DNA from: Macrostomum hystrix
Lineage: Eukaryota; Platyhelminthes; Macrostomidae
Assembly (NCBI GenBank): GCA_950097015.1
Contig: CATNEN010000007.1
Location: forward strand, 3,224,001-3,288,000
Direction of reading: 5' to 3'
Length of the DNA stretch: 64,000 bases
A program made the translations under genes and the position numbers. Every line of letters starts with the position of its first letter. The stretch's first letter is position 1. The notes beneath the pieces were generated by a model. The model was not told where the DNA came from and did no database searches. It was given only the letters and a program-made list of their open reading frames with translations. Shown in pieces: positions 23,237 to 34,494 of the stretch.

Positions 23237-24739
23237 GCAAGCATCGGTCAAACTATGATTTTGACAAGCTAGGGCCGTTTGTCTATCGCATTGGCTGAAC
23301 TCGATTCGCTTCTCTTACACACAAGAGTCGGAAAGAACTAAAAAACACAGGCGTTCGCCAAACTCGCTTTCTGGACTCAACCATAGACAAGTGTACATGA
23401 ATTAAAATTTCAACTATGTTTTTACCAAGGAGTTCTACAAGTAAAAGTTTAAGATAGTAAAGATAGAAGAAGATAGATCTATCTGATAATAATAATAATC
23501 TCTATCTGTAAAGATAGCAGATTCATAGTGCCAGAGACCGAAAAAGTTCAAGCACAGAAATCTGTCAGCTTGTATAGCGATTTTTTTACATAAAACTGAC
23601 TTATTATCAAGGACTACTAAGAAACTTTTGGGGTGGAGTTGCTAATATGGCTAAGCTTGTTTTTACCCGAGAAAAGTTTTAAACCCTAGACCGCAGAGGC
23701 CCGCGCCGGAAGAAGTGTCTCGTGCAATTTAGGTTTGACGAGCTGCGCCGATTCGCTGATAACACCGTTATGACCGTTACACCAGCAAACTGCAATGCGT
23801 GTTACAATCACTGCTTTTCATTCGTGCCTCGCTGCCTTGCTCGGCAGGAAATTCTCGGTGACTAGTCGCTGAAACTGGCAAATGACCATTATTTTCGCAT
23901 TGTTCGAACTTTTTTTAATTGCTCACCAAAATGTTTCGAATTGTCCGGTTTAAATCTTGTTTGTGGTTCTTATTGGCCTATTTAAGTACTTTTCATTGTT
24001 TCACATATGCACTGTTACTGTCTCTGTCATTAGAAAATTGTTTATTGAGTACTTAGGCACAGCACAATACACCCATTCCTTTTCTCATACTTCTGCTGCC
24101 GAATTTGCTTGCAGTTTGGTGAATTTGAATGCAGTTGGATCAATATGATGGGCTTGTGCCATAGATATTTTTGTATCTGGTTGAGCTGGTGCCGAATTTG
24201 AATGTAGGATTAATATATCGCCGCTGAGTGCTTTAAAGTTCAAAGCGGCGATATATTAGTTGAATTGTAATATGCAAGCTGGGCCATAGACACTTTAACG
24301 TTAGTAAACTTGTTAACGTTGTATGCTTCATCTGTTCCACTTTTGAAATAAACTGTTTTTGTGCTTGTAGCGTTAGACGCACGCTAAATGCGTTACACGC
24401 ATGATGAAAACGCTTAGCGCGGTTGAGTTTCTACCATAGACTACTTGCGTTACACGCACGCTGTCTAACGTTTAATGCACCGCATTGCGTGTTACAATGC
24501 ATTTTGCCGAACTTGAATGTAGTTTGCCGTATTTGCTTGCAGTTCACAAGTATAGCCATAGAGTTTGTCCGAATATGAATGCAGTTTTATTGAACTTGAT
24601 TGCCGAAATGACGAATTTGAGTGCAAAAAGGTGTAAGAAACTTTTAGTAGTCCTTGCTTATTATCTTCTTGAAAACTGGTCCTATGTTTAGCTTCGGAGT
24701 TTATTTTTAAGAGCCAACCCAAATAAAAAGCGATTCATC
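23237..24739. other. Intergenic DNA
   Basis: No supported gene. A perfect 15-bp inverted repeat (24211-24225 and 24244-24258, TAATATATCGCCGCT) could form a hairpin. Phrases such as GCCGAATTTGAATGTAG recur in decayed form at 24098-24640, and GCGTTACACGC-like motifs recur at 24370-24500. Confidence 0.5.
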
Positions 24740-24991
24740 ATGGTACAGTTTATAGTCGCCTTGGTTTTCACAATCCTTCTCAGTCACCACCTGGAGGTGA
24801 ACCAGGAAGAAGATTTCAAGCAGGAGTTCGTCGCCAAAAACCTGGGCTTCACGGGATTGGTTTGCGAAGAGGACGTTGACTGCTTCTTCCCCTACGAATT
24901 CTGCGATGACTCCGAGAAGCAGTGCTTCAGGTTATTCAAGATTCCCATACTGTACAAGACTGCATATGTCAGAATGTTTGGTCATGCCTAA
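24740..24991 (+). CDS. Small secreted cysteine-containing protein
   Basis: An 83-aa ORF starting MVQFIVALVFTILLSHHLEV, a typical signal peptide. The mature part has four cysteines in a short block (GLVCEEDVDCFFPYEFCDDS...QCF), spaced like a small EB- or WAP-like disulfide module. A possible splice donor (TTCAG|GTTATT) follows the last cysteine, so the real gene may continue in another exon and the final 15-20 residues may be intron. Family not recognised. Confidence 0.45.
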   Translation: MVQFIVALVFTILLSHHLEVNQEEDFKQEFVAKNLGFTGLVCEEDVDCFFPYEFCDDSEKQCFRLFKIPILYKTAYVRMFGHA

Positions 24992-24999
24992 CTGCTTTT

Positions 25000-26815
25000 T
25001 TACTTATTCGATACCTGATGCTAAGATAATATAAGCAAAATTTTCACCTGCTTGACACCTGCTTAACTTGACATATTAATATAAACCTGTTCCGAGTCTT
25101 TTGCAGGACGATTGATCAAGTGATCCGATTTTGGTGAAATTTTCACGCTCTTTTTCTATTTAACATATTACGGATCACTCAACTGCGTAAGAATCACTTG
25201 TTTAGGACATACGAGCTATTAACAATGAATTATTTTTTTCGCTTCTATACCTATATTAACTTCTCCCTGGTTTCTCATTTCGCGCGCCCTCTTAATGTAC
25301 TCTCTCCTCTCTCCCCCTGCCTGTTCAATTTATTTATTAGCCTTATCTTCTCTCTCGGCTCTGATTGGCTCTCACCTCGTCTCTCTTTCCTTCCCCTGCG
25401 TTTCATCTCTTACCTCTGGCTCTGGCCAGTCCGCGCACATGTTACCCTTCTAACCAACCCCCTTCCTTATCGCTCTGTTAAACTTACATATATTTTAACT
25501 CTCGGCCTGAATTGGCTCACTGCCGTATGAACGGGCTCTTACTGCGAGGACTCAATTTGTTGCATAAGAAATCGTTACAATACCTATGGTTCAAGTTTAA
25601 ATCGGAGGCTAATTTAGGGCCAAGCCAGTACACCTTTTTGCGTTCAGCGCACTTTATAAAACGAGCTTGCTATAGATAACTTCATCAAATTAGCTCGTAT
25701 TTGCTTGATCTCAGATTCTTAATACAAGTTTTATATATACATTTTTGCCTCCTATTTGGTTTTTTCTGCATTCAAATTAGTGCGTGGCTGTCAGCAGTAT
25801 GACGTGGCAGCGGTGTGGGGATGTAACCATAGAATACGAAATCAATCTGGTAAAAACTGCGCGCAATTTGGGCCATGCCATGGGGGAAGCATAGCCGAGA
25901 CGAAGAATGGCGCAGAGGGTACACACAAGTGTGTACATCAGACCCTGACTTTCTCATGGTCAGGCAGTGTACACTTTCACTGTGCATTGGAGGTTGTCCC
26001 TCAAGGGCGTAAATTGCACGACAAGCCCCAAGCCTTCTCTCGGCGGCTGGGCCGGAATCGAGCCCAGGAACCTTGGTGCGAGAGACAAACTCGTTTATAA
26101 CGCTCTGCCACTCACCTCGGTAATAATTCGGGAATTCATATTTTGTCGCTGTACGTATTATCTACATACATACATATGTATAAATATATACATATTCTTG
26201 CCAGCAGAGAAGATCTCGGATTTAGCTAGTCAAAGCTGGTAAAAGTCGAGATTCGAGTTTACCCAACTATCTCACAAAAGAAAAGCACTGCTTAATATCG
26301 ATGAAGTGCTTTGATTATGTCTGCGAGCACTTCATGATACTCGTAGCAAAAACTGGCATGGCAACCTCCCATGCAGTCAGTCTGTTACCGTCTGTCCTAT
26401 CTTGTCAGCTAGACTTACTTAGGCCAGGCAACTGCTATGGGATGAATGCACACTAGGCTCACCGGACAGGTAGATATAGTGGCCCAATCTGTATGTGCCT
26501 GAGTTACTGCCATTCTCCGCATGAACAAACTAAAAATAGAATGTGTACATATATCCTAAGGCTGGTTTCGTGTTTTCTCTATTCTTCAATTGAGCCATTT
26601 CTCTCCAACATACAGTTGCTGTGCATGCAAAAGTGTACAAGCGTTGAAAACTTGGCATTGCCAGTTGCCAGCGTAAGTACGCAAGACACTTCTGAGATCT
26701 CTCCTGCTTTTCCACTGCAGATCTCACCCGCTTCTTGCTACGACAAAACACAAAAAATTAATATAATTGTCCTAATCGAAGAACCCCAGAAAAGCCTAGA
26801 AAACCTTCCTGAAAG
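25000..26815. other. Intergenic DNA
   Basis: Contains a C/T-rich stretch (25260-25450) and a minus-strand SINE (next entry). The remainder shows no supported gene. The last ~100 bases should be the leader of the ARM-TIR gene. Confidence 0.5.
25900..26125 (-). mobile_element. tRNA-derived SINE, family A, copy 2
   Basis: On the minus strand: GAGTGGCAGAGCGTT (box A region), TCTCGCACCAAGGTTCCTGG, GGCTCGATTCC (box B), then GTGCAATTTACGCC, CAACCTCCAATGCACAGTG and GAGAAAGTCAGGGTCTGATG. The same order as the copy at 11435-11720. Ends approximate. Confidence 0.75.
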
Positions 26816-28204
26816 ATGTACCGCAGCTCACGCAGCGAGGAGGATTTCGAGTCGCTCAGCGAGTCCCTGGTGCGCGAGGCGACCCCGACGGCCCTGGGGC
26901 TGATCGAGCACCTGTACAAGCGCAACCGGGACTCGAAGTTTGCGGAGCCGTCGACGGGCCGCCAGCGCCGGCTGGAGCAGCGGATGCTGGCTTCGCTGTT
27001 GAGCAGCGTGCAGGACCGCAGCGACGAGTCGGTGGAGTTCTGCCAGTTGCTGGCCACGTCCGACAGCTTCATTAGCGGCGTGTTCTGCGACATGTTGAAC
27101 TGCTGGAGCTCGGACTACCTGGCCCGAAAGCTGGGTGACCAGTGCGCAGACCTGATGTTCCAGATGATTACTATCGTGTTCAACTGCCTGTTCAAGAACG
27201 ACAGCTTCGTAAACTCCAACCTGGCCAACTTTGACCTCGTTGGACCGACTCAGCCTCTGTTGAAGTCCCCGGAGTCGGCGCGCTCGCTGCAGGCCCTGCT
27301 GCTTGTGGCCTTCGCATTGGACGAGAGCAAGGCCGACCTGTTCTTGGGAGAGAGTGACATCATCGGGCACCTGGTCGGCGGGCTCAAGGCTTCGCTGAGC
27401 TCCAGCGAGCGCAGCTTCGAGACAGGCAACATGGTGTACAGCCTGCCCGAGCTGGCCAGGTGCACCCAGCGGCTCGCTCTCAACGACGTCAACAAGGGCC
27501 TGTTAATAAAGCTCGGCGTGCTGCCCGCCGTCAAGGCGATGCTGGAGGCCACCGAGTCGCAGGACGTTGGCGCGGGGCTTGAGTTAGCGTTCACGCTGTC
27601 GTTTGAAAAGGACCGTCAGCTCAAGCTGGCCATAGGAGCTGAGATCTGCGACAGCCTCAAGCGCCTGGCCGCCGCCAAGGACTGGGAGATGTCGCAGACG
27701 CTGCAGGGCCTGCTGTTCAACATGGGCGAGAAGTTCACCATGAAGGTGCTGGGGCCCAGCAGCCGGATGTTCGCTTCTGTGGAGGAGTCCACCAATGAAG
27801 ACGAGAAACCAGTAACCGAAAGCAACTATGTGGTGATCAGCTTCGATCCGGAGCAGCTGGAGTTTGCCAAAAAGTTGCGATCTGACCTTGCGGCCTTCGG
27901 CATTAGCATCTGGGACAACATCAGCCGGTCGAACGTCTCGCTACAGGTGATGCTTGAGGCAACGCTGCACTGCAGCGCCTTCATTGTGTGCCTGTCGAGA
28001 CGCTACAAGGAGAACAACTCGTGCCGCATGGAGGCGGAGCACGCGCGCAGTCAGAAGAAGCTGGCGGTGCTGGTTCAAGCCGAGCCGAACTGCAAACCCA
28101 CCGGCTGGCTGACCCTGCTGCTGGCCTCCGGACCGATGGTGCCGATGGGAGGCGACGCCGCCGGAGAGATTTGTCGAAGAATGCGGGCGTCGGATGAGGC
28201 ATAG
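26816..28204 (+). CDS. ARM-repeat protein with C-terminal TIR domain
   Basis: An intronless 462-aa ORF. Residues ~20-310 are helical repeats of ARM/HEAT type (for example LARCTQRLALNDVNKGLLIK and LGVLPAVKAMLEATES). Residues ~336-455 form a TIR domain: YVVISFDPEQLEFAKKLRSD (strand A), FGISIWDN (box 2 region), HCSAFIVCLSRRYKENNSCR (strand D), then CRMEAEHA. TIR domains either scaffold signalling or cleave NAD. The glutamate three residues after the cysteine (E406) aligns with the catalytic Glu of the plant C-x-x-E motif and may match that of SARM1. The order ARM then TIR resembles SARM1 without its SAM domains, and ARM-TIR proteins occur in lophotrochozoans. NADase activity is an inference. Absence of introns could mean retroposition. 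Confidence 0.85.
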   Translation: MYRSSRSEEDFESLSESLVREATPTALGLIEHLYKRNRDSKFAEPSTGRQRRLEQRMLASLLSSVQDRSDESVEFCQLLATSDSFISGVFCDMLNCWSSDYLARKLGDQCADLMFQMITIVFNCLFKNDSFVNSNLANFDLVGPTQPLLKSPESARSLQALLLVAFALDESKADLFLGESDIIGHLVGGLKASLSSSERSFETGNMVYSLPELARCTQRLALNDVNKGLLIKLGVLPAVKAMLEATESQDVGAGLELAFTLSFEKDRQLKLAIGAEICDSLKRLAAAKDWEMSQTLQGLLFNMGEKFTMKVLGPSSRMFASVEESTNEDEKPVTESNYVVISFDPEQLEFAKKLRSDLAAFGISIWDNISRSNVSLQVMLEATLHCSAFIVCLSRRYKENNSCRMEAEHARSQKKLAVLVQAEPNCKPTGWLTLLLASGPMVPMGGDAAGEICRRMRASDEA

Positions 28205-29280
28205 TCTGGACTTCCTTTAATGCGGCTCAGTTTGAGTAAACGAGCAATTCACGAAGATATTTTCCTGGTAGCTACAATTGGTTTTGCGAGTATTCATGAA
28301 ACAATGCATAACTTGCATGAACCGCGTTGCTAGCATGCTGCTTTTAATTGAAGCCTATTCCTAATTTGAAGTATCGAGTGTGAGCCGTCATTGTACGCCT
28401 CTTTACGAGTAATCTTTTGAGAGCTTTTCTTTTGAAAAACTTGCATAACGTTGTTTCGTAGAATCCGTGAAGACGAAACAATCATACTGTGTACTATTGT
28501 CACAGTCTAAAAACTATTGTCATTAACTTAATTTTCCGATTCTTTGTAATTGAGTTATAATTAAATCCTAGTGATGAGATTGTGATGTGCTCTGAAAGCT
28601 GAAACACTGCACAATCGCGTTTATGACATTAATTACCAATGAGGAGACTAATGGAAATGCGCCATGCTATCCATAAGGATTGTTTTCTTTCTTCCATAAA
28701 TCGCAGCGAGTTGTTGAAATGCACAGAAAAGTAAAAGAAATGACAGCATTTAATTTTTGTCGACAATGTAAGTTCAAAGTTTGAAGTATAGATCAGTCCC
28801 TAACTGTAAAACTAAGAGTGCAGCCTTGAAATTCAAGGAAAGTAAAATTACAAAATTGATACACCACAATTTTTACCCAAATAAAATGGGACAGGCAAAT
28901 CTGACTAACTGTCGAGAACTTTTAGTCTTAACTTTTAAATGAAGCCTGAACTAATTGCGTGTCAGAAATATTTTAAATTGCAACCATCGAATGGCCAAGC
29001 TACACGTTGTTTGTGGTAAAACAAATCGCTGGAGCATGTAGTTTATTGAAGTGCGCATCAATGACCCCACTGAAAATACAATGTTTGGTGCTTAATAAGT
29101 TCACAGGAACTTTGCAATAGAGAATAAATATCTGAGGAAGAAATTTTGATTAATAAATTACAAAAACGGCATTGTATACGTTAGATCTCACAGTCTCATT
29201 ATCTTAGGGTGAGCAAGTAAATGTGTTGAGCAGTAAAGGTGCTATAAACGAAAAATTCCTATTGACTGTTTTGTTACATA
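28205..29280. other. AT-rich intergenic DNA before DDOST
   Basis: Holds the ARM-TIR 3' flank and the DDOST upstream region. No gene or clear element seen. Confidence 0.4.
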
Positions 29281-32200
29281 ATGAGGCTTCTAGTTATAGC
29301 ACTCTTAGTTTCTGTGTGCCTTCAATCCGCACTATGTACAACAAAAAGAACTCTTGTACTTCTGGAGAACCTTTCATTCAGGGAATCTTATTCCCAATAC
29401 TTCAAGTTATTGCGTGGTAGGTTGTTCTATTTTGTTTCTCATTGTTGACCGAATGCTAATAAATATATTTTAAAAAACTTAATTTCTATGCCTATTTATG
29501 ACTAGGGTTATGTTTTTATTTTCTATTTGAATTGCATATGTTTTTTTCTGGTGTACTCTGACATAGTGCAATCACAAATTTTCAAGTGAGCATCAATCTA
29601 AGTCAAAATGGACAAAACCAACTTCATTGTTGTGTGTGTGTGTGTGTGTTAATTTGGATTTTTTTAATTTATTACTTGCACATAATCTGGATCATGCTGA
29701 TTATATGGTTAGAGTATTTGTCATAGTAGTGGAACTATTAAGTTGCAAGTTTCTGTGGTAAAATGAAAGAACATTTTGTGTAGAGTTCATCGAGATGCAA
29801 GTTTTGTTCCTCTATCAACAATTAAGAAAGTTATGGAACTTTTCCTACAAGCATGGAAAACATCAACATTTCGTAGAAATTACATTTTTGGAAATTTTCT
29901 TGCTGATGAATAGCGATATCATTTTTCTTACTCAGAGTTCTGAGATAGCAGATATATCGTTGTGTAGTTATTAAACTCTTCTTTTTTTGAGGGGTCTTGG
30001 GAAAAAAGCATCATATTATTTCATGGCAAGACAACAAATAGTAAAGCAACATCCATGTTGGGTTTGATGATGCACTGTTCGGTTGATGATGTTTTACCCT
30101 ATAACTGGTTATATAATGTGCTGGTTATATAGCACATCACCTGTATTTTGCTAACATGCTCTACTGATTTTTTACCATTAACTGGCACACTTTAAGTCTA
30201 ATAACACCAATCCAGAAGCCCACCTGGCAGCACAGTCATTTACTGTGGATCCAAACTCCCTTATAATTACCTCTGCTGAATTTTGACACACAATCCTACA
30301 GAATTTGGACACAATATTTGACACTCATCATATCATTTTTCCAATTGTGTCATTGTTTTCCATTGTTTTGAAATGATTTCCCAATGTTTTTGCATTGATT
30401 GGAAATGAAACTAAAAAACAGTTTAACAAATGATTAAAAAAGAATGCCTTCTTGAATCTTGATTTAATATAAAATTTAAGCCAAATAGAAAAAGTTGCTC
30501 TCAAGGCTTTATCCCTTATTATGCCTAGAAAAAAAGACCAAGACAGTATTCTGAATTGAGCCAAGTTGTTTCATTTGTCAGTTAGCTATTTTATAATAAT
30601 TACAATGAGTGACACTATGGCAGCAGATCAAGTAATTAGAACTTGAAATTTAAAATTATATTGTTTGTTAAAAGTAAAGAATTTATGTATCCTTTTAAGT
30701 TAACATTTGACAATATTACATAAGTGGCAGCCTGTAAGTCCCCTTTTCAGGAATTTACACTTTCTACCAGGACACTGATCCAGACTTTTGTGCCTACATT
30801 GCCCATTTTGCTTCCAAATCTCATGCTAGAATTTATAGCATCAAACCACATGATCTAGACTATGTCTATTTGCTATGCTAGTTAGCTAGGCCTTTGCCCT
30901 TTGGCTATATATAAAAATATTCCTATTCCTAATTCCTAAATATTCCTAATTTTAGATAATGGCTTTGAACTTTCATTCCGGACTGCTGATGACTCTACCC
31001 TCACCCTGACCAAGTATGGCGAATTTCTGTATGACAACCTCATTATCTTTGCGCCATCTACTCGTGGTAAGCTTTCTGTTTAAATTAAAAGTTTTGATTA
31101 ACTGAAACTAGTTCTCTGAAGGCTGCTCACAGATGCTAGTAATTTTTCTCATTTTCGGAAGAGTTTGGCGGCAAGCTCAACACGCCGGCCATCACGGACT
31201 TTGTTGACAACGGCGGCAACCTTCTAGTTGCTGGCAGTTCCAACATTGGCGAGGCTCTTCGCGATCTGGCCACCGAATGCGGCGTTGAGTACGACTATGA
31301 GAAGACCGCCCTGATCGACCACCTCCGCTACGACTCCAAGGACACTGGCCGGCACACCCTCATCATTGCTGATAAGCGCAACCTGCTCGATGCTCCGGTG
31401 ATTGTCGGAGAGAAGGCCAAGACCAGCCTGAAGCCGATACTTTTCCGCGGCGTTGCCATGACAGCCGATACCGCCAATCCCCTGGTACTGCCAATCCTGC
31501 ACGCTGACAGCACCGCTTACAGCTTTGATCCCGAACGGCCGGTAGAAGATTATCCCAATGCTATTGGCCGGTCCGCCCTGCTCATTGCTGGCCTGCAGGC
31601 GAGGAACAATGCCCGCGCGGTCTTTGTCGGCTCGCTGGAATTCTTCTCCGACGAGTTCTTTAGCGCCGCCGTGGAGCCCGCTGATCCCAGCGCAGCCGGC
31701 ATCTCCGCTTCCGAGGTTAGCGGCGTTTGAACTAGATCCGCTTATGTCTTGAAATATATTTACTATTTCTAAATCCTAATTTCTCTAGACTCAAACCCTT
31801 AAAGTCCCCAACTTCCCTAGACTCAAGCCCTCAAAATCATAACCTCTCGTGACTCAAGCCCTCAAAATCCCAACCTCTCGTGACTCAAGCCCTCAGAATC
31901 CCTACCTCTCGTGGCTCAAGCCCTCAAAATCCCAACCTCTCGTGACTCAAGCCCTCAAATCCCAACCTCTCGTGGCTCAAGCCCTCAAAATCCCAACCTC
32001 TCGTGACTTAAGCCCTCAAAATCCCAACCTCTCGTGACTCAAGCCCTCAAAATCCCAACCTCTCGTGATTCAAGCCCTCAAAATCCCAACCTCTCGTGAT
32101 TCATGCCATCAGAATCCCAACTCTTCCTAGACTCAAGGCATCAAAATTTCAACCCTTTAGACTCATGCCATTAAAATCTCAACCTCCCTTGACTCTAGCC

Positions 32201-33811
32201 ATCAATCTCAACCTCCCTTGACTCTAGCCATCAATCTCAACCTCCCCTTAAAGTTCTATCCTTGTCTTGTTCCTAAACTTCTATATTCAGGCCCTTAAAT
32301 TTCATTCCCTGCTGTACGCTCTTATACTGGCCTTTGAAATCCTCCAGACCCATTGAAATCTTTAGATTCAGCCTTCAAAGTTTTTAAAGACTTAAAAACA
32401 TATAAAGTCTTAGAATTTGAATTTAATTCAATTAAACCCATAATAAAAATGCCATCATACCTAGACCCAATTAGCATGTATTTAGTTTTATAAATCAGAA
32501 AAGTTGTGTATCTCATTATTGAACTTCTATAAAGTTTCACTTTCTTAACTAAACAATTCACTCCTCCAGGCGAGCGGCAATCGCGACCTGGCCCTCTCCC
32601 TGTCCCAGTGGGTGTTCAAACAGCGCGGCGTTCTGCGCTACCGCGACGTCAAGCACAGCCTAGCCGGCCAGTCCGCCCCGCCCGAGTTCTACACCGTCAA
32701 GGACCGCGTCCAGTTCTTCATCACTATCGACATCTGGAAGCCGGAGACTGGCCGCTGGGAACCCTACCAGGTGTGTTTCAGAGACATTGTGTCCGACTGC
32801 TAAAATATGATTAGTTGTATTGTTAACCAATCCACCAGTAATAATAATAATAATAATAATAATTGATTACATCTGCCCTAATCGGGTCAGATGTGCAGCC
32901 GACAGCACAGCCGCAGCTAATGCGCGGCGCATCTGAAGGCTGCGTACAGCTGTTCAGTCCATGGACTAGGGGGACGCCACACCCACCTTCAATTATCCCA
33001 GCTGATGCTGGTACCCATTTAACAGCTGGGTGAACTGAAGCAATGCAGAGATAAGTGTCTTGCTAAAGGACACAAATTGTTCCAGTGGAGTCGGGAATCG
33101 AACCCCCGACCTTTAAGTCGTGAGTCCGACGCTCTAACCACTAGGCTACAACCTGTTTCCACCAGACAATACTTTAACAGTAGAAAGAACACGGGATATT
33201 TCTAATACCAACATTTTTTTGTTTTCTGTAGATCTCCCGAAACATTCTACCAATCGGCATGAAAATCCGCTACACTGGGTCATCCGGTTTGGGAGATATC
33301 GTGAAGTAGGCACTGGGTCATCCGGTTTGGGAGCTATCGTGAAGTAGGCAGTGGGTCATCCGGTTTGGGAGATATCGTGAAGTAGGCACTGGGTATTAAA
33401 AATACCCCGTGATCTTTTCCCAGCGAGGTCTTTCTACTGTTAACGAGTCGCCCAATAAACACGCATCCGCAGGCCTCCGACGTGCAGCTAGAATTTGTCC
33501 GCATCGATCCGTTTGTGCGCACCAGCCTGCGCTCCGATGGTAAAGGCCATTTCCGGGCCGATTTCCAACTGCCTGACGTCTACGGTGTCTACCAGTTCAA
33601 GGTCGACTATACCAGGGTTGGCCTGACTAGCCTGCACAGCTCCACCCTGGTGTCTGTCCGGCCGTTGCGTCACACCCAGTACGATCGGTTCATTGTGGCG
33701 GCTTATCCCTACTACGTATCCGCATTCAGCATGATGGCCGGCCTGCTACTATTCTCATTTGTGTTCCTGTACCATCGCGACGATGCGGTCGAGCACAAGA
33801 AGAAGGAGTAA
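29281..33811 (+). CDS. DDOST: Oligosaccharyltransferase 48-kDa subunit (OST48/WBP1)
   Basis: Essential subunit of the ER oligosaccharyltransferase that transfers glycan to Asn. Exons 29281-29416, 30956-31066, 31162-31715, 32570-32770 and 33473-33811 join in phase to 446 aa (human about 456). Exon 1 encodes a signal peptide ([19 protein letters not shown]) then [20 protein letters not shown]. Exon 2 has [20 protein letters not shown]. Exon 3 has the luminal GIFT-like domain ([29 protein letters not shown]). Exon 4 has [12 protein letters not shown]-like sequence ([17 protein letters not shown] here). Exon 5 has [28 protein letters not shown], and the C-terminal TM ([20 protein letters not shown]) with a lysine-rich cytosolic tail (HKKKE). 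Introns 1, 3 and 4 carry mobile or tandem repeats. Confidence 0.95.
29505..30099. mobile_element. Possible MITE related to the 15391 element, in DDOST intron 1
   Basis: The right end (CGGTTGATGATGTTTTACCC before TA) resembles the right end of the 15391-15735 element, with a matching internal GTTGGGTTTGATGATG region. The left end CTAGGGTTATG after TA at 29503 fits weakly. The inverted repeats are imperfect, so limits are tentative. A (GT)n microsatellite lies at 29632-29650. Confidence 0.4.
31780..32250. repeat. ~31-bp minisatellite in DDOST intron 3
   Basis: About 14 copies of a unit made of CCTCTCGTGACTCAAGCC plus CTCAAAATCCCAA. Later copies drift to CCTCCCTTGACTCTAGCC. Confidence 0.9.
32839..33157 (-). 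mobile_element. tRNA-derived SINE, family B, complete with target duplication, in DDOST intron 4
   Basis: On the minus strand the head is tRNA-like: TAGCCTAGTGGTTAGAGCG (box A) and GGGGTTCGATTCCCGACTCC (box B and arm). A body with GTGTCCTTTAGCAAGACACT and CATTGCTTCAG follows, resembling conserved central domains shared by widespread metazoan SINEs, and it ends in (ATT)n. TCCACCAG occurs on both sides (32831-32838 and 33158-33165), giving an 8-bp target-site duplication. Confidence 0.88.
33275..33395. repeat. ~39-bp repeat, three copies, in DDOST intron 4
   Basis: Three copies containing ACTGGGTCATCCGGTTTGGG and ATCGTGAAGTAGGC, about 80 bases before the exon 5 acceptor. Confidence 0.9.
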
Positions 33812-34494
33812 GCTAGGGCTGTGCTAGAACTGGAACAAACATAATTAACCATTTTTATACAAACCCTAGTTAATAACTAACGAAATCATATTTGTTGGCC
33901 AAACATAGTTTCATTACTATGCGTCTATTGCTACTGAAAGTAACCAAATAACCATATTTCCTTCTATTCAGATTCTTATCTAGTTTTATTTACTGTCGGT
34001 TAGTAGCAAGATTAATAGCTGTCTGAACAATTGTCGGAATCTGGAGCTGGTTGATAGTTGTAGTTATAAACAATATTCATTATCATTTGATATGGATGAG
34101 GCTTATAATTTAATACATAATCTGTTCCTCTATAATTGCAACAGTTTCTTACTGTATAATTAGCCAATTTGTCACAAGGCTCGGTTTCACAGGAAAACAC
34201 CAACTTTGGAAGTGAAATTTGAGTATTGATATAGAAAAATACACCGGTTTTGTGTGACGTTATTAATAGGCTGTTGTCGCATTCACTGACAAGTCGATTT
34301 GTTAAAGCAATCCCGATTTTGGGTGTAAGACATGATTTTGTGCACCGTTTTATAATTTATTTTCCTGGATTTTATTGACATATGCATAGTGATTTATAAT
34401 GCAGTCTTTTATCAATAACTTTATAATATTTACTATAGTAATCATAGTCAACTTCCAACCCACTTCCGAATACCATATTTAAATATCGAACTGA

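Noticed and set aside
25198-25530. 110-aa hydrophobic ORF
   Set aside because: C/T-rich low-complexity stretch that mimics membrane segments.
33085-33157. tRNA gene on the minus strand
   Set aside because: A and B boxes are good, but the head continues into a SINE body with (ATT)n tail and target duplication.
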